Part shown: positions 42,103-50,963 of the stretch, piece after piece
Layout: each line of letters begins with the position of its first letter
Numbering within the stretch: position 1 is the stretch's first letter
Source: Deltaproteobacteria bacterium
GTDB lineage: Bacteria; Desulfobacterota; DSM-4660; Desulfatiglandales; Desulfatiglandaceae
DNA length: 64,000 nucleotides
Assembly: GCA_021737785.1 (NCBI GenBank)
Contig: JAIPDI010000002.1
Coordinates: 152,401-216,400 of the forward strand
Direction of reading: 5' to 3'
Program-made: the position numbers and the translations under genes
Notes under the pieces: model-generated
Seen by the model: only the letters and a program-made list of their open reading frames with translations
What the model was told of the DNA's origin: nothing
Database searches by the model: none

Positions 42103-43758
42103 ATGAAAAAACTGAGGACAGCTATACTTTTTGTGATTGGACTGAGTCTTTTTACATCGGGCTGTAAATGGTCTATATTGAGTGTTACAGGTCCAACCGG
42201 CGTTTCCTCTGGTCAGACGATTGTAATTAATATATCAGGTTTCAGCGAGGGTGAAGCAGAGTCCCCAACTCAGTATGGTTTGATCCTCCAACTGCCTGAA
42301 AGTTGGGTGGTTGAATCGGCGACAGCAACAGTTAGCTCGTCCACTTATAATCTTGTAGAGAATACAGAATATGCAGCTCTTTACTCGTCAGAACCAGGTT
42401 ACAAGATTTGGGTGGGGACCGCAACAGAACCATCAAGTTCAACAAACCCCGGCACTGCTACCGTTCAAATTTCAGTTGGTGATTGCCCGGGCCAAGGTCA
42501 GATCAAGGCTGCTTCCGGTTCTTATCGAAATGGAGCGTGGGTTACTGACGATCCCCTTGGTCAATTCGATTTCGGGAACATAACTGAACAAAAGTACATT
42601 CATTCATTTGATTGCTGCACATGGAGACGGCAAGACACGCCAAGTCCCCTCAACCATCTCAAAGGCGTGTGGGGCAACTCTGCCAGCGACGTCTTTGCCG
42701 TAGGCGTGAATGGCACCATTTTGCATTACAACGGTACCGCTTGGAGTTCCATGACCAGTGGTACAACAAGTACTCTGAACGGTGTATGGGGAAGTTCTGG
42801 AACCTTTGTTTTTTGCGTTGGGGCCAATGGCACGATCCTTCATTACAATGGTGCCGTTTGGACTTCCATGGACAGCGACACAACCAGTAACCTGAATGGT
42901 GTGTGGGGAAAGGCTGGTTTCGGCGTACTTGCCGTTGGTGATAATCAGAATACAATTACCCAATATACTGGTAGTAATTGGATTTCAAAGACGTTGCCTG
43001 GCGCGTGTTCCTCAACGGAGCTGTTTGGCATATGGGGGAGTGCCAGCGATGACATTTTTGCGGTAGGAAATCTTCGATCTTTTTTCCGGTCTGATGGCTA
43101 TCATTGGAGTTGTAGTCAGCTCTACGGTGGGGATATGTACGGCATCTGGGGAAGTTCTGGATCGGATGTGTTTGCGGTCGGGGCCTATATAAATGAATTT
43201 TGGGACGACCACCCTATAGCCCATTATGACGGTTCTTCCTGGAGTGCCATGGCTAATGATACAACCAATGGCCTTTACGGGGTATGGGGCAGCTCTGCCA
43301 GCAACGTTTTTGCGGTAGGAGCAAATGGCACAATCCTGTATTACGATGGTAACGCCTGGAATTCCATTAGCAGCGATACAACCAATACATTGAGGGCAGT
43401 TTGGGGAAGCTCGGACACTGATGTTTTTGCCGTAGGCAATAATGGTACGATCATCCACTATGGCCCGCCTATAAGTTTGTATGTTGACATCGAGGAACAA
43501 TGTGGTGGTTTAGCCCCCTGCTACCCTACAATCCAGGCAGCTATAAATGCGGCAAAGAATTGGGACGCGATAAAGGTTAAAGAGGGGAACTATAAAGAAT
43601 TCCCGACAAACGCTATGCCGGTGACGGTGACTATCAGCGGGGGCTGGAATAATACCTTTACAGAACGAACTGGGACAACTGAGATATATGCCCCGCGTGC
43701 AACAGGAGGAGGGACCTTGAAGGTGCAGCCGAACATCAAGGTAGTTGCACCACAGTAG
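42103..43758 (+). CDS. Lipoprotein with seven-repeat beta-propeller
   Basis: A lipoprotein signal ends in SLFTSGC (lipobox Cys about residue 21), so the 551-residue protein is anchored in a membrane facing the periplasm or outside. The N-terminal part resembles a beta-sandwich. The centre (about 185-470) has seven repeats of about 40 residues with the core NGVWGSSASDVFAVGANGTI and an LHYNGTAWSSM turn, as expected for a seven-bladed propeller. The end (about 480-545) has PTIQAAINAAKNWDAIKVKE, a start of a right-handed beta-helix-type unit, then stops early. No catalytic residues are visible. Low GC and repeats differ from neighbouring genes. Confidence 0.7.
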   Translation: MKKLRTAILFVIGLSLFTSGCKWSILSVTGPTGVSSGQTIVINISGFSEGEAESPTQYGLILQLPESWVVESATATVSSSTYNLVENTEYAALYSSEPGYKIWVGTATEPSSSTNPGTATVQISVGDCPGQGQIKAASGSYRNGAWVTDDPLGQFDFGNITEQKYIHSFDCCTWRRQDTPSPLNHLKGVWGNSASDVFAVGVNGTILHYNGTAWSSMTSGTTSTLNGVWGSSGTFVFCVGANGTILHYNGAVWTSMDSDTTSNLNGVWGKAGFGVLAVGDNQNTITQYTGSNWISKTLPGACSSTELFGIWGSASDDIFAVGNLRSFFRSDGYHWSCSQLYGGDMYGIWGSSGSDVFAVGAYINEFWDDHPIAHYDGSSWSAMANDTTNGLYGVWGSSASNVFAVGANGTILYYDGNAWNSISSDTTNTLRAVWGSSDTDVFAVGNNGTIIHYGPPISLYVDIEEQCGGLAPCYPTIQAAINAAKNWDAIKVKEGNYKEFPTNAMPVTVTISGGWNNTFTERTGTTEIYAPRATGGGTLKVQPNIKVVAPQ

Positions 43759-43987
43759 GAAAAATGTGCGACACCTCCCCGCCAGTTTTGTTCATTAGCC
43801 CGATTATTCTGAGACAGCAAGCAAGGAATCCGGGCTACTTGAGTGCATACATGGCTTTGATAATACAGGGTTTTCTCAACCTGGCGTATAGCCAGGATCT
43901 CCGCTGCCAGCATGAAGGGTGTAAGCGCCGCCACAGATCCAAACAATCTCTTGATATTTAACCTCGATATCTGCTATCAAAAAATAA

Positions 43988-44118
43988 GAGGCTGACAGGT
44001 TATTTCCACTTATGACGCCTTCTCCCCGAGGGATGAAATAGAGGACGGGAAAGGCGTGACAAATGGTGCGCTTTAGCTGAGGCGCTGGGAAATCAAAATA
44101 TCCTGTCGGGCCTCTTTT
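43988..44118 (+). ncRNA. Candidate structured RNA closed by a long stem
   Basis: The ends pair: AAGAGGC-TG-ACAGG-TTATTT at 43988-44007 against AAATAT-CCTGT-CGG-GCCTCTT at about 44094-44114, followed by TTTTTTTT. Inside, ACGCCTT and AAGGCGT form a second stem (44017-44067 region), and GCGC...GCGC a third. The T run on both sides makes either strand possible. I do not recognise a known family. Confidence 0.4.
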
Positions 44119-44127
44119 TTTTGGCCT

Positions 44128-44346
44128 CTATGCCATTTTGCCTGTCTTACCGGGTCCGCCCAACTTATTCAATATCTCGCCGATGGCTTTGCGAAACCCG
44201 TATCCGCCGATCATGGCGCCGAGCGCTATAATCCCGTCCCCGATGGCGTCAAGGGAGGGCTCAGCGGCAAAATAGGACAAAGCCTTTGCGGCAAATCCGA
44301 GGCCTGCTGTGACCGCCCCGGCAATGCTCTTCCATCCCAGATTCAT
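44128..44346 (-). CDS. Small membrane-associated protein, holin-like
   Basis: The 72-residue protein (ATG 44346; AAGGAGG 5 bases upstream) has an amphipathic/hydrophobic sequence with many Gly and Ala: SIAGAVTAGLGFAAKALSYF, then GDGIIALGAMIGGYGFRKAI, and a short basic end. Two hydrophobic stretches around a polar centre suggest a small membrane protein such as a phage holin relative. No homologue is certain. It is the only leftward protein gene inside the island. Confidence 0.55.
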   Translation of the reverse strand: MNLGWKSIAGAVTAGLGFAAKALSYFAAEPSLDAIGDGIIALGAMIGGYGFRKAIGEILNKLGGPGKTGKMA

Positions 44347-44429
44347 GAAGGCCTCCTTCTTAACCTGCTTGGATTTTCGATATAAATCAAACAGGGTCCA
44401 TATGAATCTGAGGTTCATTTTTCAGCGTC

Positions 44430-44618
44430 ATGCGGAAAGAGAAAGATACACGCCGCGTCAATGAACAGGCTGCAGGCCATTTTGACAGGTATGATATCGT
44501 CTCCGATTCAGACCTGAAAGCGGCAACTGCAAAACAGGAGACATTTTTTGGAGCTGCTACAGTTTCTGCTACAATCGGCAAAAATAACGAAAAAGAGGTT
44601 AACCACCCCAATGGCTAA
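44430..44618 (+). pseudogene. C-terminal remnant of a tyrosine integrase
   Basis: The frame encodes HFDRYDIVSDSDLKAATAKQ, which closely resembles the last residues of tyrosine recombinases of tRNA-inserted elements (the FDRYxIVxxxDLxxA pattern that follows the catalytic Tyr). It lies just inside the intact tRNA-Phe, where integrase genes of such elements normally end. Upstream the frame meets a stop (TGA) after seven codons, and the catalytic Arg/His/Tyr residues are absent, so the gene has lost nearly all its length. Confidence 0.65.
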
Positions 44619-44620
44619 CC
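44587..44620 (-). terminator. Terminator downstream of tRNA-Phe
   Basis: On the minus strand, GGTTAGCCA and TGGTTAACC pair (one G-U) around a short loop, followed by TCTTTTTCG. It directly follows the tRNA and overlaps the end of the integrase remnant. Confidence 0.6.
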
Positions 44621-44643
44621 CCTTAATCTTACTGCGAAATGTG

Positions 44644-44719
44644 TGGTGCCGAGACCAGGAATTGAACCAGGGACACGGGGATTTTCAGTCCCCTGCTCTA
44701 CCGACTGAGCTATCTCGGC
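44644..44719 (-). tRNA. tRNA-Phe (GAA), intact; right attachment site of the island
   Basis: The 76-base gene reads GCCGAGA in the acceptor stem, GCTC...GAGC in the D arm, anticodon loop CTGAAAA (anticodon GAA, Phe) on a GGGGA/TCCCC stem, T loop TTCAATT and encoded CCA. The T stem CCTGG/CCTGG has one internal T-T mismatch, present also in the left copy. Its last 48 bases (44644-44691) are duplicated at 30723-30770, marking the insertion site of the island. Confidence 0.95.
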
Positions 44720-44735
44720 AAGAACTTAATGGTGA

Positions 44736-44764
44736 TGTATAACAAGAGATCATTATCAGGTCAA
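44736..44764 (-). promoter_or_regulatory. Sigma-70 promoter of tRNA-Phe
   Basis: Minus strand: TTGACC and TATACA with a 17-base spacer, ending 17 bases before the tRNA 5' end. A strong stable-RNA promoter. Confidence 0.75.
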
Positions 44765-44777
44765 GAGCAATTTCAAG

Positions 44778-45476
44778 CTAAGAGATCTTTTTGTCGGTTT
44801 CTTCGATCTCCATATCCAGTTCCAGCGGTTCAATCTCCAATTCAAAGAAATCCGGCTCATCTTCCTCCGCTTTGCCCGGGGTCTCTTCTTCTTTATCCCA
44901 AGTCACACCCTCTGCCAGGGAAGGGTTATCCGGTTGCCTGTCGCTTTTTGTCGGCTCCATGGCCTCGCTTTCCCAGAAATTCCCTTTTTCGAGTTCCTCT
45001 TCTTCAGATATTGCCCTCTCCGGCTCAAAAAAAATCTCATTTTCTATTTCCATTTCAGGGCTGGATACTTCTGCTTCGGAGCGAAAAGACATCAGTTCCG
45101 GGGACTCATCGGAAAGCTCATCCAATGAAATGGTCAGTTCGTCTTCCGCCTCGTCCGCTTTCCCCACTGCGGGCGTTTCAGGCCCCTCCAATGGAGGGAT
45201 GTGGTCAAACCGGAGCGGTTCAGGTGCCGCGTCGGAAAGGCTGTCGAGGGAAATCAATAGTTCCTCAGCATCTTCCGCGGATGCCGCGGATGGCCGAATA
45301 CGCGTCTCAATCGCTGGGACTTCGGCATCACCGGTCAACACGCCCAAAAGGGATAGAGGTCTAGGCTTGAAGGACGGAAAATTCATCAGGTCTCTCTCAT
45401 GAGAGAGGTCATTTCCACATTTCGGGCAGGCCTGATTGTAATCAAAACTTATAAAATTGCACTTCGGGCATTTCAT
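44778..45476 (-). CDS. Zinc-ribbon protein with acidic low-complexity body
   Basis: The 232-residue protein opens MKCPKCNFISFDYNQACPKC, a CxxC...CxxC zinc ribbon, then GNDLSHERDLMNFPSFKPRP. The remaining 180 residues are acidic (Glu/Asp-rich) with no membrane segment and contain a duplicated unit: LLISLDSLSDAAPEPLRF and LTISLDELSDESPELMSF. Function unknown; the family is common in delta-type bacteria. It lies 27 bases upstream of the RNase HI stop in the same direction, so RNase HI may be its operon partner. Confidence 0.7.
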   Translation of the reverse strand: MKCPKCNFISFDYNQACPKCGNDLSHERDLMNFPSFKPRPLSLLGVLTGDAEVPAIETRIRPSAASAEDAEELLISLDSLSDAAPEPLRFDHIPPLEGPETPAVGKADEAEDELTISLDELSDESPELMSFRSEAEVSSPEMEIENEIFFEPERAISEEEELEKGNFWESEAMEPTKSDRQPDNPSLAEGVTWDKEEETPGKAEEDEPDFFELEIEPLELDMEIEETDKKIS

Positions 45477-45503
45477 CGGCGTCTCCTTACAACTGCTCGG
45501 CCT

Positions 45504-46001
45504 TCATGGAGTACTGATGCTGTCAGCCGCGGGCATCTCGGGGTCGGATGTCTCATTGCATTTTTTCAATGCATTTCTCGCCAGCCAGTCACATCGCTCG
45601 TTTTCCGGATGCCCCTGGTGTCCCCGCACCCACTTCCATTCAATTTGATGCGGCCTGCTCAAATCCAGAATCTCCTCCCACAGATCTCTATTCAGGACCG
45701 GTTTTTTTTGAGAATTGACCCAATTTCGCCTGATCCATCCGGGTATCCACTCTGTCATACCCCGCATCACATATGTGGAATCGGTATACAGCGTGATCCT
45801 GCAAGGTCTCTTGAGCTGCCGGAGGGCCTCTATCACAGCCATCATTTCCATCCGGTTATTGGTGGTGTTCGAAGCGCACCCGGAGATCTCCTTGATAACA
45901 TCGCCGTATCTGAGCAATGACCCGTACCCCCCTGGTCCGGGATTTCCACTGCACGCCCCGTCTGTGAAAATCTCAACGACCTTGTCTTTGTTTTCTGTCA
46001 T
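45504..46001 (-). CDS. rnhA: Ribonuclease HI
   Basis: The 165-residue protein has all four active-site acids of RNase HI: Asp in [16 protein letters not shown], Glu in [13 protein letters not shown], Asp in [12 protein letters not shown] and Asp in [16 protein letters not shown]. It removes RNA from RNA-DNA hybrids in the cytoplasm. Length is normal. The Rex gene lies upstream, the zinc-ribbon gene downstream, on the same strand, and spacing (52 and 27 bases) permits one transcript. Confidence 0.94.
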   Translation of the reverse strand: MTENKDKVVEIFTDGACSGNPGPGGYGSLLRYGDVIKEISGCASNTTNNRMEMMAVIEALRQLKRPCRITLYTDSTYVMRGMTEWIPGWIRRNWVNSQKKPVLNRDLWEEILDLSRPHQIEWKWVRGHQGHPENERCDWLARNALKKCNETSDPEMPAADSISTP

Positions 46002-46053
46002 TCTTGTCCAGAGGTTTCAACGGCCTGATATAAAAAGAATTCCTGAAACAGCC

Positions 46054-46707
46054 CTAGTTGCGACCCCCTCCTTTGGCCTCATGATGAAACTTGCAGACAA
46101 GTACGTCCAACATCACCGTAAAATCGATGTTTTCGACCAGGCAGCACTCAGGGACACTGATCCGTGTAGGGGAAAAGTTGAGGATGGCGTTTACATGGGC
46201 GTCCAAAAAAAAGTCTGCCACTTTCTGCGCTGCGGAGGCAGGTGTGGTGATGACGCCGATCTCCACATCCAGTTCCACGACAGCATCTCTCAATTCATCA
46301 ATGTTCCTGATCTTCAATCCCGAGGGAAGCCTTTTTCCGATTTTATCCGGCGCATTGTCAAAGGCGGCCACGCACTTGAAGCCTCTCGCAGAGAAATTAT
46401 GATGTTGAACAAGGGCGGATCCCAGTTTGCCTATTCCGACAATCCCCAGATTCCAATTGCGGTTGATGGCTAAAATATCTTTTATGTGGGCCTGCAGATC
46501 TATTACGTCATAGCCCACCCCCCGGATGCCGAATTCTCCAAAATATCCGAGGTCTTTCCTGACCTGGGCAGAGTTAACCTGGCACAGCCATGCCAATTTC
46601 TCAGAAGATACCACTCGGTATCCATCGAATTCAAGGAGTTCAAGCTGTCTGTAGTAGATGGAGAGTCTTGTAATTGTAGCTTTTGGAACTTTCTCTGATT
46701 TAGGCAT
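46054..46707 (-). CDS. rex: Redox-sensing transcriptional repressor Rex
   Basis: The 217-residue protein has an N-terminal winged HTH (ATITRLSIYYRQLELLEFDG; SAQVRKDLGYFGEFGIRGVG) and a C-terminal Rossmann NAD(H)-binding domain (LGIVGIGKLGSALVQH, VAAFDNAPDKIG). Rex senses the NADH/NAD+ ratio and represses fermentation and respiration genes when NADH is low. The C-terminal domain-swap helix is followed by a short extra tail. No Rex palindrome (TTGTGAA-like) was found in the window's promoters, so targets lie elsewhere. Confidence 0.94.
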   Translation of the reverse strand: MPKSEKVPKATITRLSIYYRQLELLEFDGYRVVSSEKLAWLCQVNSAQVRKDLGYFGEFGIRGVGYDVIDLQAHIKDILAINRNWNLGIVGIGKLGSALVQHHNFSARGFKCVAAFDNAPDKIGKRLPSGLKIRNIDELRDAVVELDVEIGVITTPASAAQKVADFFLDAHVNAILNFSPTRISVPECCLVENIDFTVMLDVLVCKFHHEAKGGGRN

Positions 46708-46952
46708 TTCTCAGGCGCTCAATTTCATTTTCAATATAGATTTCAATACCCTGTACTCTTTAGGGGCCTGCAAACGACACGTCGGCCCAGCATATTTCAT
46801 CACCCACCGCCCCTGGTCAGGGGGGGACTTTGTCAGGAAATGCATTATAGGATAACAGGCCGGACGATTCAAGGGGGTTTGCGGTGGTGCCCTCTTCAAT
46901 TTCAAATTCTCTGAAACCAGCACGTTCAGATCATTGTCCCACCAAAATTATG

Positions 46953-46981
46953 ATGACAACCTTTTTTCAATGCTATATAAA
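46953..46981 (+). promoter_or_regulatory. Candidate sigma-70 promoter of the PAS/GAF kinase
   Basis: ATGACA and TATAAA are separated by 17 bases, with a T-rich spacer. Start near 46988. Confidence 0.45.
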
Positions 46982-47037
46982 TAACCCTTTGAAACTGTGT
47001 GGAAAATTTTGATCATCGTCTGGAGATTCGATTTTTG

Positions 47038-49398
47038 ATGAAAACTTCTAACTCTCGGAAAAATAAAAAGCCTTCAACAGAAACCAGAGGCAGGGACCTG
47101 CAGGGTGCACCAAATGGTGCCATGACGGAGAATCTCTTATTGGCCTGTGATAAGGTGTCGAGCGAGCGCTACCAAGCCTTCATAGAAAATATTTCGGATG
47201 GGGTCTATGAGGTGGATACCCAAGGAAATTTTCTCTATTTCAACAATTCTCTCTGCAGGATGTTCGGCTACCCAAGGGAAGAAATCCAGTTCCAGAATTT
47301 CTCCAAATTCATGAACGAGGCATATTCAAACATCGCGGTTGAAACCTTTAAGAAACTCTATAAGACCGGCCGGGCCGTGTCCGACCTCACATGGGAATTC
47401 ATCGACAAGAAAGGCGAACAAAGGATTGTTGAACTCTCCGCAAATCAGATTGTAGATGATAGTGGAAGGGTCATCGGTTTTCGAGGCATTGCGCGGGATG
47501 TGACCGGCAGGTTCAAAATTCAGAGAGCGCTCCAGGAATCTGAAAGACGCTACAAGATACTCCTCGACTTTGTCCCTCATCCGATTGTTGTGTTTTCACT
47601 CGACGGCCGCGTGTCATATCTCAACCCTGCGTTTACACAGATCTTCGGGTGGACACTCGAAGAACTCAAAGGAAAAAAGATCCCCTATATCCCTCCCGGT
47701 CTGGAACAGGAAACGTCAGAGAACATCAGAAAGCTGTTCCAGGAAAAAATCATTCTTCGGCAGGAAACGCAGAGGCTCACCAAGGACGGCCGGATTCTGG
47801 ACGTGGTCTTCAGGGCCGCCGTCTTTTCCGAGAACAAGGATGAGCCTTCAGGAGAACTCGTTCTTCTACGGGATATCACACAGGAAAAGCGGGTTCGTCG
47901 GAACAACGAGGCCCTTCTGGAAACCAGTCTGGCCCTTCCCAAACATCCTGACCTGGATGATTTACTGGATTATATCGGCGCTAAAATCAAGGCCCTCACA
48001 GATGCTGAAGGCGCCCTGGTCATCCTGCTGGACCAGGAAACCAACGAACTCTATTTCAAATCGGCCGTCCATGATAATCAGGCCGCGGAACAGCTCCTCA
48101 AAGAGGTCCGGTTCCCGGCTCACAAGGGCATCTCCGGGAAGGTCATACGCACCGGCCAGCCGATCATCGTAGAAGATACATCAAAGAATCCTGATTTCTA
48201 TGCGGTGGTGGATATACAGGCCGGTTTTGCCACCAAGAGCCTGCTGGATGTCCCCTTGAGAACCGGCGACCGCATCATCGGGGTCTTATGTGCAATGAAC
48301 AAGAAGCACGGACATTTTGACGAACTGGACGTTGAGCTGTTGAATATGATATCCGGAACCGTAGCCCTCTCCATTGAAAATGCCCGGGTTTCCAAAGAGA
48401 TAAAAGAGGCCTACAATGAGGTGGCCAGCCTGAACCGGGCCAAGGGAAAGGTCATCAATCATCTTTCCCATGAATTGAGAACCCCGCTGGCGGTCCTCGC
48501 CGCCTCCCTGAGTATTCTGGAAAAAAAGCTGGACTTTCTCCCACCCGAGGCCTCTCGCCCCACCATAGATCGCGCCCGGCGCAATCTGGGCCGTATACTG
48601 GATATGCAGTATCAGGTGGAAGACATCATCCGGGAACGCCATTATGATGCCCACCATATTCTCACGCTCCTGTTGGATGAGTGCTCGGATGAACTGGAAG
48701 TCCTCGTCGCAAACGAGGTTGGGGAAGGTTCTGTTGTGGAGAGAATCAGGAAACGGATTGACGAGGTCTTCCGTCCAAAGGAAGACCTGCCCAAGGAGAT
48801 TGTCCCGGCTCCCTTTATTAAAGATACCCTGGGAAAAATCCGCCCTCGTTTTAAACATCGAGACATCGAGTTGAACACCTATCTTGAAACCACCAGGCCT
48901 ATCTCCATTCCGGAGGATCCCCTTGAAAAACTCGTCATCGGCCTTGTCAAAAATGCCATTGAAAACACACCTGATGAAGGAAAAATCGAGATCATGTGCA
49001 GGGAAAAAGGAAATGGCGTCGAATTGATTGTCCGGGACTACGGGGTCGGGATCACCCTCGAAAACCGGAGGCGCATTTTTGAGGGCTTTTTTGTTACACA
49101 GGAAACCATGGACTATTCAACGAAGCGGGAGTTCGACTTCAATGCAGGCGGCAAGGGCGCCGACCTGTTGCGCATGAAGATCTTTTCGGAACGATATCAT
49201 TTCAAGATCGATATGGCATCCGTCAGGTGCCGGTATATACCGACGGATAAGGACATCTGCCCGGGTAGAATTTCAAAGTGCGGGTTCTGCAGAAGCACGG
49301 GGGACTGCCATGAATCCGGGGGGACCACCTTCACGGTCTTTTTTCCTTTTGAATCAACCGCCGCTCATAACGAAAGCGCCCCGGAAGAGGCGTACTGA
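47038..49398 (+). CDS. Multi-sensor histidine kinase (PAS-PAS-GAF-HisKA-HATPase) with cysteine-rich insert
   Basis: The cytoplasmic kinase (about 786 residues from ATG 47038; GTG 46999 is the alternative) has PAS domains at about 45-160 and 165-285, then a GAF domain (about 305-450). The H box follows in KVINHLSHELRTPLAVLAAS (His about residue 478), then HATPase with N box VIGLVKNAIENTPDEG and G1 VRDYGVGI. In place of the normal G2 region it has RCRYIPTDKDICPGRISKCG and FCRSTGDCHESGGTTFTVFF, so five cysteines lie inside the ATP-binding domain. The insert could bind a metal or Fe-S cluster. No response regulator gene is next to it, so the partner is unknown. Confidence 0.88.
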   Translation: MKTSNSRKNKKPSTETRGRDLQGAPNGAMTENLLLACDKVSSERYQAFIENISDGVYEVDTQGNFLYFNNSLCRMFGYPREEIQFQNFSKFMNEAYSNIAVETFKKLYKTGRAVSDLTWEFIDKKGEQRIVELSANQIVDDSGRVIGFRGIARDVTGRFKIQRALQESERRYKILLDFVPHPIVVFSLDGRVSYLNPAFTQIFGWTLEELKGKKIPYIPPGLEQETSENIRKLFQEKIILRQETQRLTKDGRILDVVFRAAVFSENKDEPSGELVLLRDITQEKRVRRNNEALLETSLALPKHPDLDDLLDYIGAKIKALTDAEGALVILLDQETNELYFKSAVHDNQAAEQLLKEVRFPAHKGISGKVIRTGQPIIVEDTSKNPDFYAVVDIQAGFATKSLLDVPLRTGDRIIGVLCAMNKKHGHFDELDVELLNMISGTVALSIENARVSKEIKEAYNEVASLNRAKGKVINHLSHELRTPLAVLAASLSILEKKLDFLPPEASRPTIDRARRNLGRILDMQYQVEDIIRERHYDAHHILTLLLDECSDELEVLVANEVGEGSVVERIRKRIDEVFRPKEDLPKEIVPAPFIKDTLGKIRPRFKHRDIELNTYLETTRPISIPEDPLEKLVIGLVKNAIENTPDEGKIEIMCREKGNGVELIVRDYGVGITLENRRRIFEGFFVTQETMDYSTKREFDFNAGGKGADLLRMKIFSERYHFKIDMASVRCRYIPTDKDICPGRISKCGFCRSTGDCHESGGTTFTVFFPFESTAAHNESAPEEAY

Positions 49399-49424
49399 CG
49401 CGATTCCGGCCGATCGACCGCTCA

Positions 49425-49461
49425 ACCCCCGGGCAGCTTTTTTATCGTTACCCTGCCCGGA
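49425..49461 (+). terminator. Possible terminator after the kinase gene
   Basis: Arms CCGGGCAG and CTGCCCGG enclose a loop containing TTTTTTATCG. There is no clean T run after the stem, so efficiency is uncertain. Confidence 0.4.
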
Positions 49462-49661
49462 ATCCAAAATCCGACTCGTGCGGGCCAGAGTAAACATCCA
49501 CAAAGTTTCCCCAAGGGAGAATCGCCTAAGGGCGATGGGGATCAGAAACATGCGCGCATGGATTCCGGAGGGTGGACTTTTCTGCAAATTTCGTGAGAAG
49601 TCAGGCTTATGAAAACATGGCAAAGGTCCGGCAGGGGGCCTGTGGACACAAGGAGGTGAGA

Positions 49662-50087
49662 ATGGGTCAGGAGGTTTTTTCCGCGATTGCCGAACGTGTT
49701 CGGTCGGAGGGGTACGCCCGCAAACTGGGGCTGAAACTGGTGGAGGTTTCCGAAGGATGCGCTGTTGTTGAGATGGTGCCGATGGAAGATGACGCCAATA
49801 TCTTCGGCATGGTGCATGGGGGGGCCATCTTTTCGCTTATGGATGAGGCATTTCAGGCCTCCTGTAATTCCCACGGACGGGTGGCCGTGGCCCTTGATGT
49901 CAATCTGGTTTTCCATCATCCGGCCGAACCCGGACGAAAACTTCGGGCCGAATCAAGGGAGGTCCATCGCTCCAATAAGACGGGTGCCTATGAGATAAAG
50001 GTGACGGATGAACACAACGTGCTGATTGCCTCTTGCCAGGCCCTCGCCTACAGGAAAAGAGAGAGGTTGCCGTTCCTGGACGAATAG
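49662..50087 (+). CDS. PaaI-type hotdog thioesterase
   Basis: The 141-residue protein (ATG 49662, AAGGAGG 6 bases upstream) has NIFGMVHGGAIFSLMDEAFQ, the HGGxxxxLxD motif of PaaI thioesterases with the catalytic Asp/Glu area, followed by AVALDVNLVFHHPAEPGRKL. It would hydrolyse an acyl-CoA thioester, perhaps a phenylacetyl-type or other aromatic substrate by family analogy only. Not operonic with the kinase upstream. Confidence 0.88.
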   Translation: MGQEVFSAIAERVRSEGYARKLGLKLVEVSEGCAVVEMVPMEDDANIFGMVHGGAIFSLMDEAFQASCNSHGRVAVALDVNLVFHHPAEPGRKLRAESREVHRSNKTGAYEIKVTDEHNVLIASCQALAYRKRERLPFLDE

Positions 50088-50342
50088 ATGGAATCCTGGC
50101 CCATCATAATGACCTCTGAAGGGAAAAAACGGATACCTCTTGTCCCGTGTTGTTGCAGAATTTGACATTAGGGAGAGATTTGAATATATATCATTTCCAG
50201 CAATCGTTCACAGTGCAAACAGGCCATCCACGCTGGAGATACCGGATGGACAGATGGCCCCGGAATCTTAAAAGGTGCATTGAAAAAGTGAAACATCACC
50301 CTCCTATGCCGGGGGATTTCAGCGTCGGTCGCGAATCGGGAG

Positions 50343-50885
50343 ATGGTTGGAAAGGACAAGGTGAGGATTTTGAAAAAAGAAGTCCTGATACCGGAAGCGG
50401 CCATTCAAAGGCGTGTCAGGGAAATCGCAGACCAGATATCCGATGACTACCGGGGAGATGAACCGATTCTGGTGGGGATACTGAAGGGATCGATCATCTT
50501 CATGGCCGACCTCATGAGGGCCATCCGCATCCCCGTAAAAATGGATTTTATACGGGCGGCCAGTTACGGCTCGGAAACCCAGTCCAGCGGAACGGTCCGG
50601 GTGACCAAGGATATTGAGCTGCCTGTCGAGGGAAAATCCATTATCCTGATTGAGGATATCGTGGACAGCGGATTGACCCTGACCTACGTCAAAAAGCTTC
50701 TGGAAGGCCGTGGGGCCGCATCCCTCAGGATTTGTGCGCTCATTGACAAATCCGAGCGGAGGGAGCGGGAAGTTTTGGTGGATTATTGCGGATTTCAAAT
50801 CCAGGAAGGTTTTCTGGTAGGGTACGGACTTGACTGCAATGAGGAATACCGCAATCTGCCCGAGATCTGCGTGCTCAAAGAGTAG
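50343..50885 (+). CDS. hpt: Hypoxanthine phosphoribosyltransferase
   Basis: The 180-residue protein has LVGILKGSIIFMADLMRAIR, SYGSETQSSGTVRV and the PRPP-binding motif IILIEDIVDSGLTLTYVKK; the C-terminus has GFLVGYGLDCNEEYRNLP, typical of HPRT. It salvages hypoxanthine and guanine to nucleotides in the cytoplasm. Three start codons are possible (ATG 50343, GTG 50361, TTG 50370); the conserved region begins after all of them. ATG 50343 is reported, with GGGAG immediately upstream. Confidence 0.92.
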   Translation: MVGKDKVRILKKEVLIPEAAIQRRVREIADQISDDYRGDEPILVGILKGSIIFMADLMRAIRIPVKMDFIRAASYGSETQSSGTVRVTKDIELPVEGKSIILIEDIVDSGLTLTYVKKLLEGRGAASLRICALIDKSERREREVLVDYCGFQIQEGFLVGYGLDCNEEYRNLPEICVLKE

Positions 50886-50963
50886 CCGGACATTTGCAGG
50901 TTCGTGGCGACCGACATCCGGCTGATCAGGGATTCGGCAATATGGATTTTGCAGGAGGTAATC

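Noticed and set aside
42660..43460. The repeated DNA in the propeller gene as a tandem repeat array or CRISPR
   Set aside because: The units are diverged 120-base coding repeats with no spacers of constant length; they encode propeller blades.
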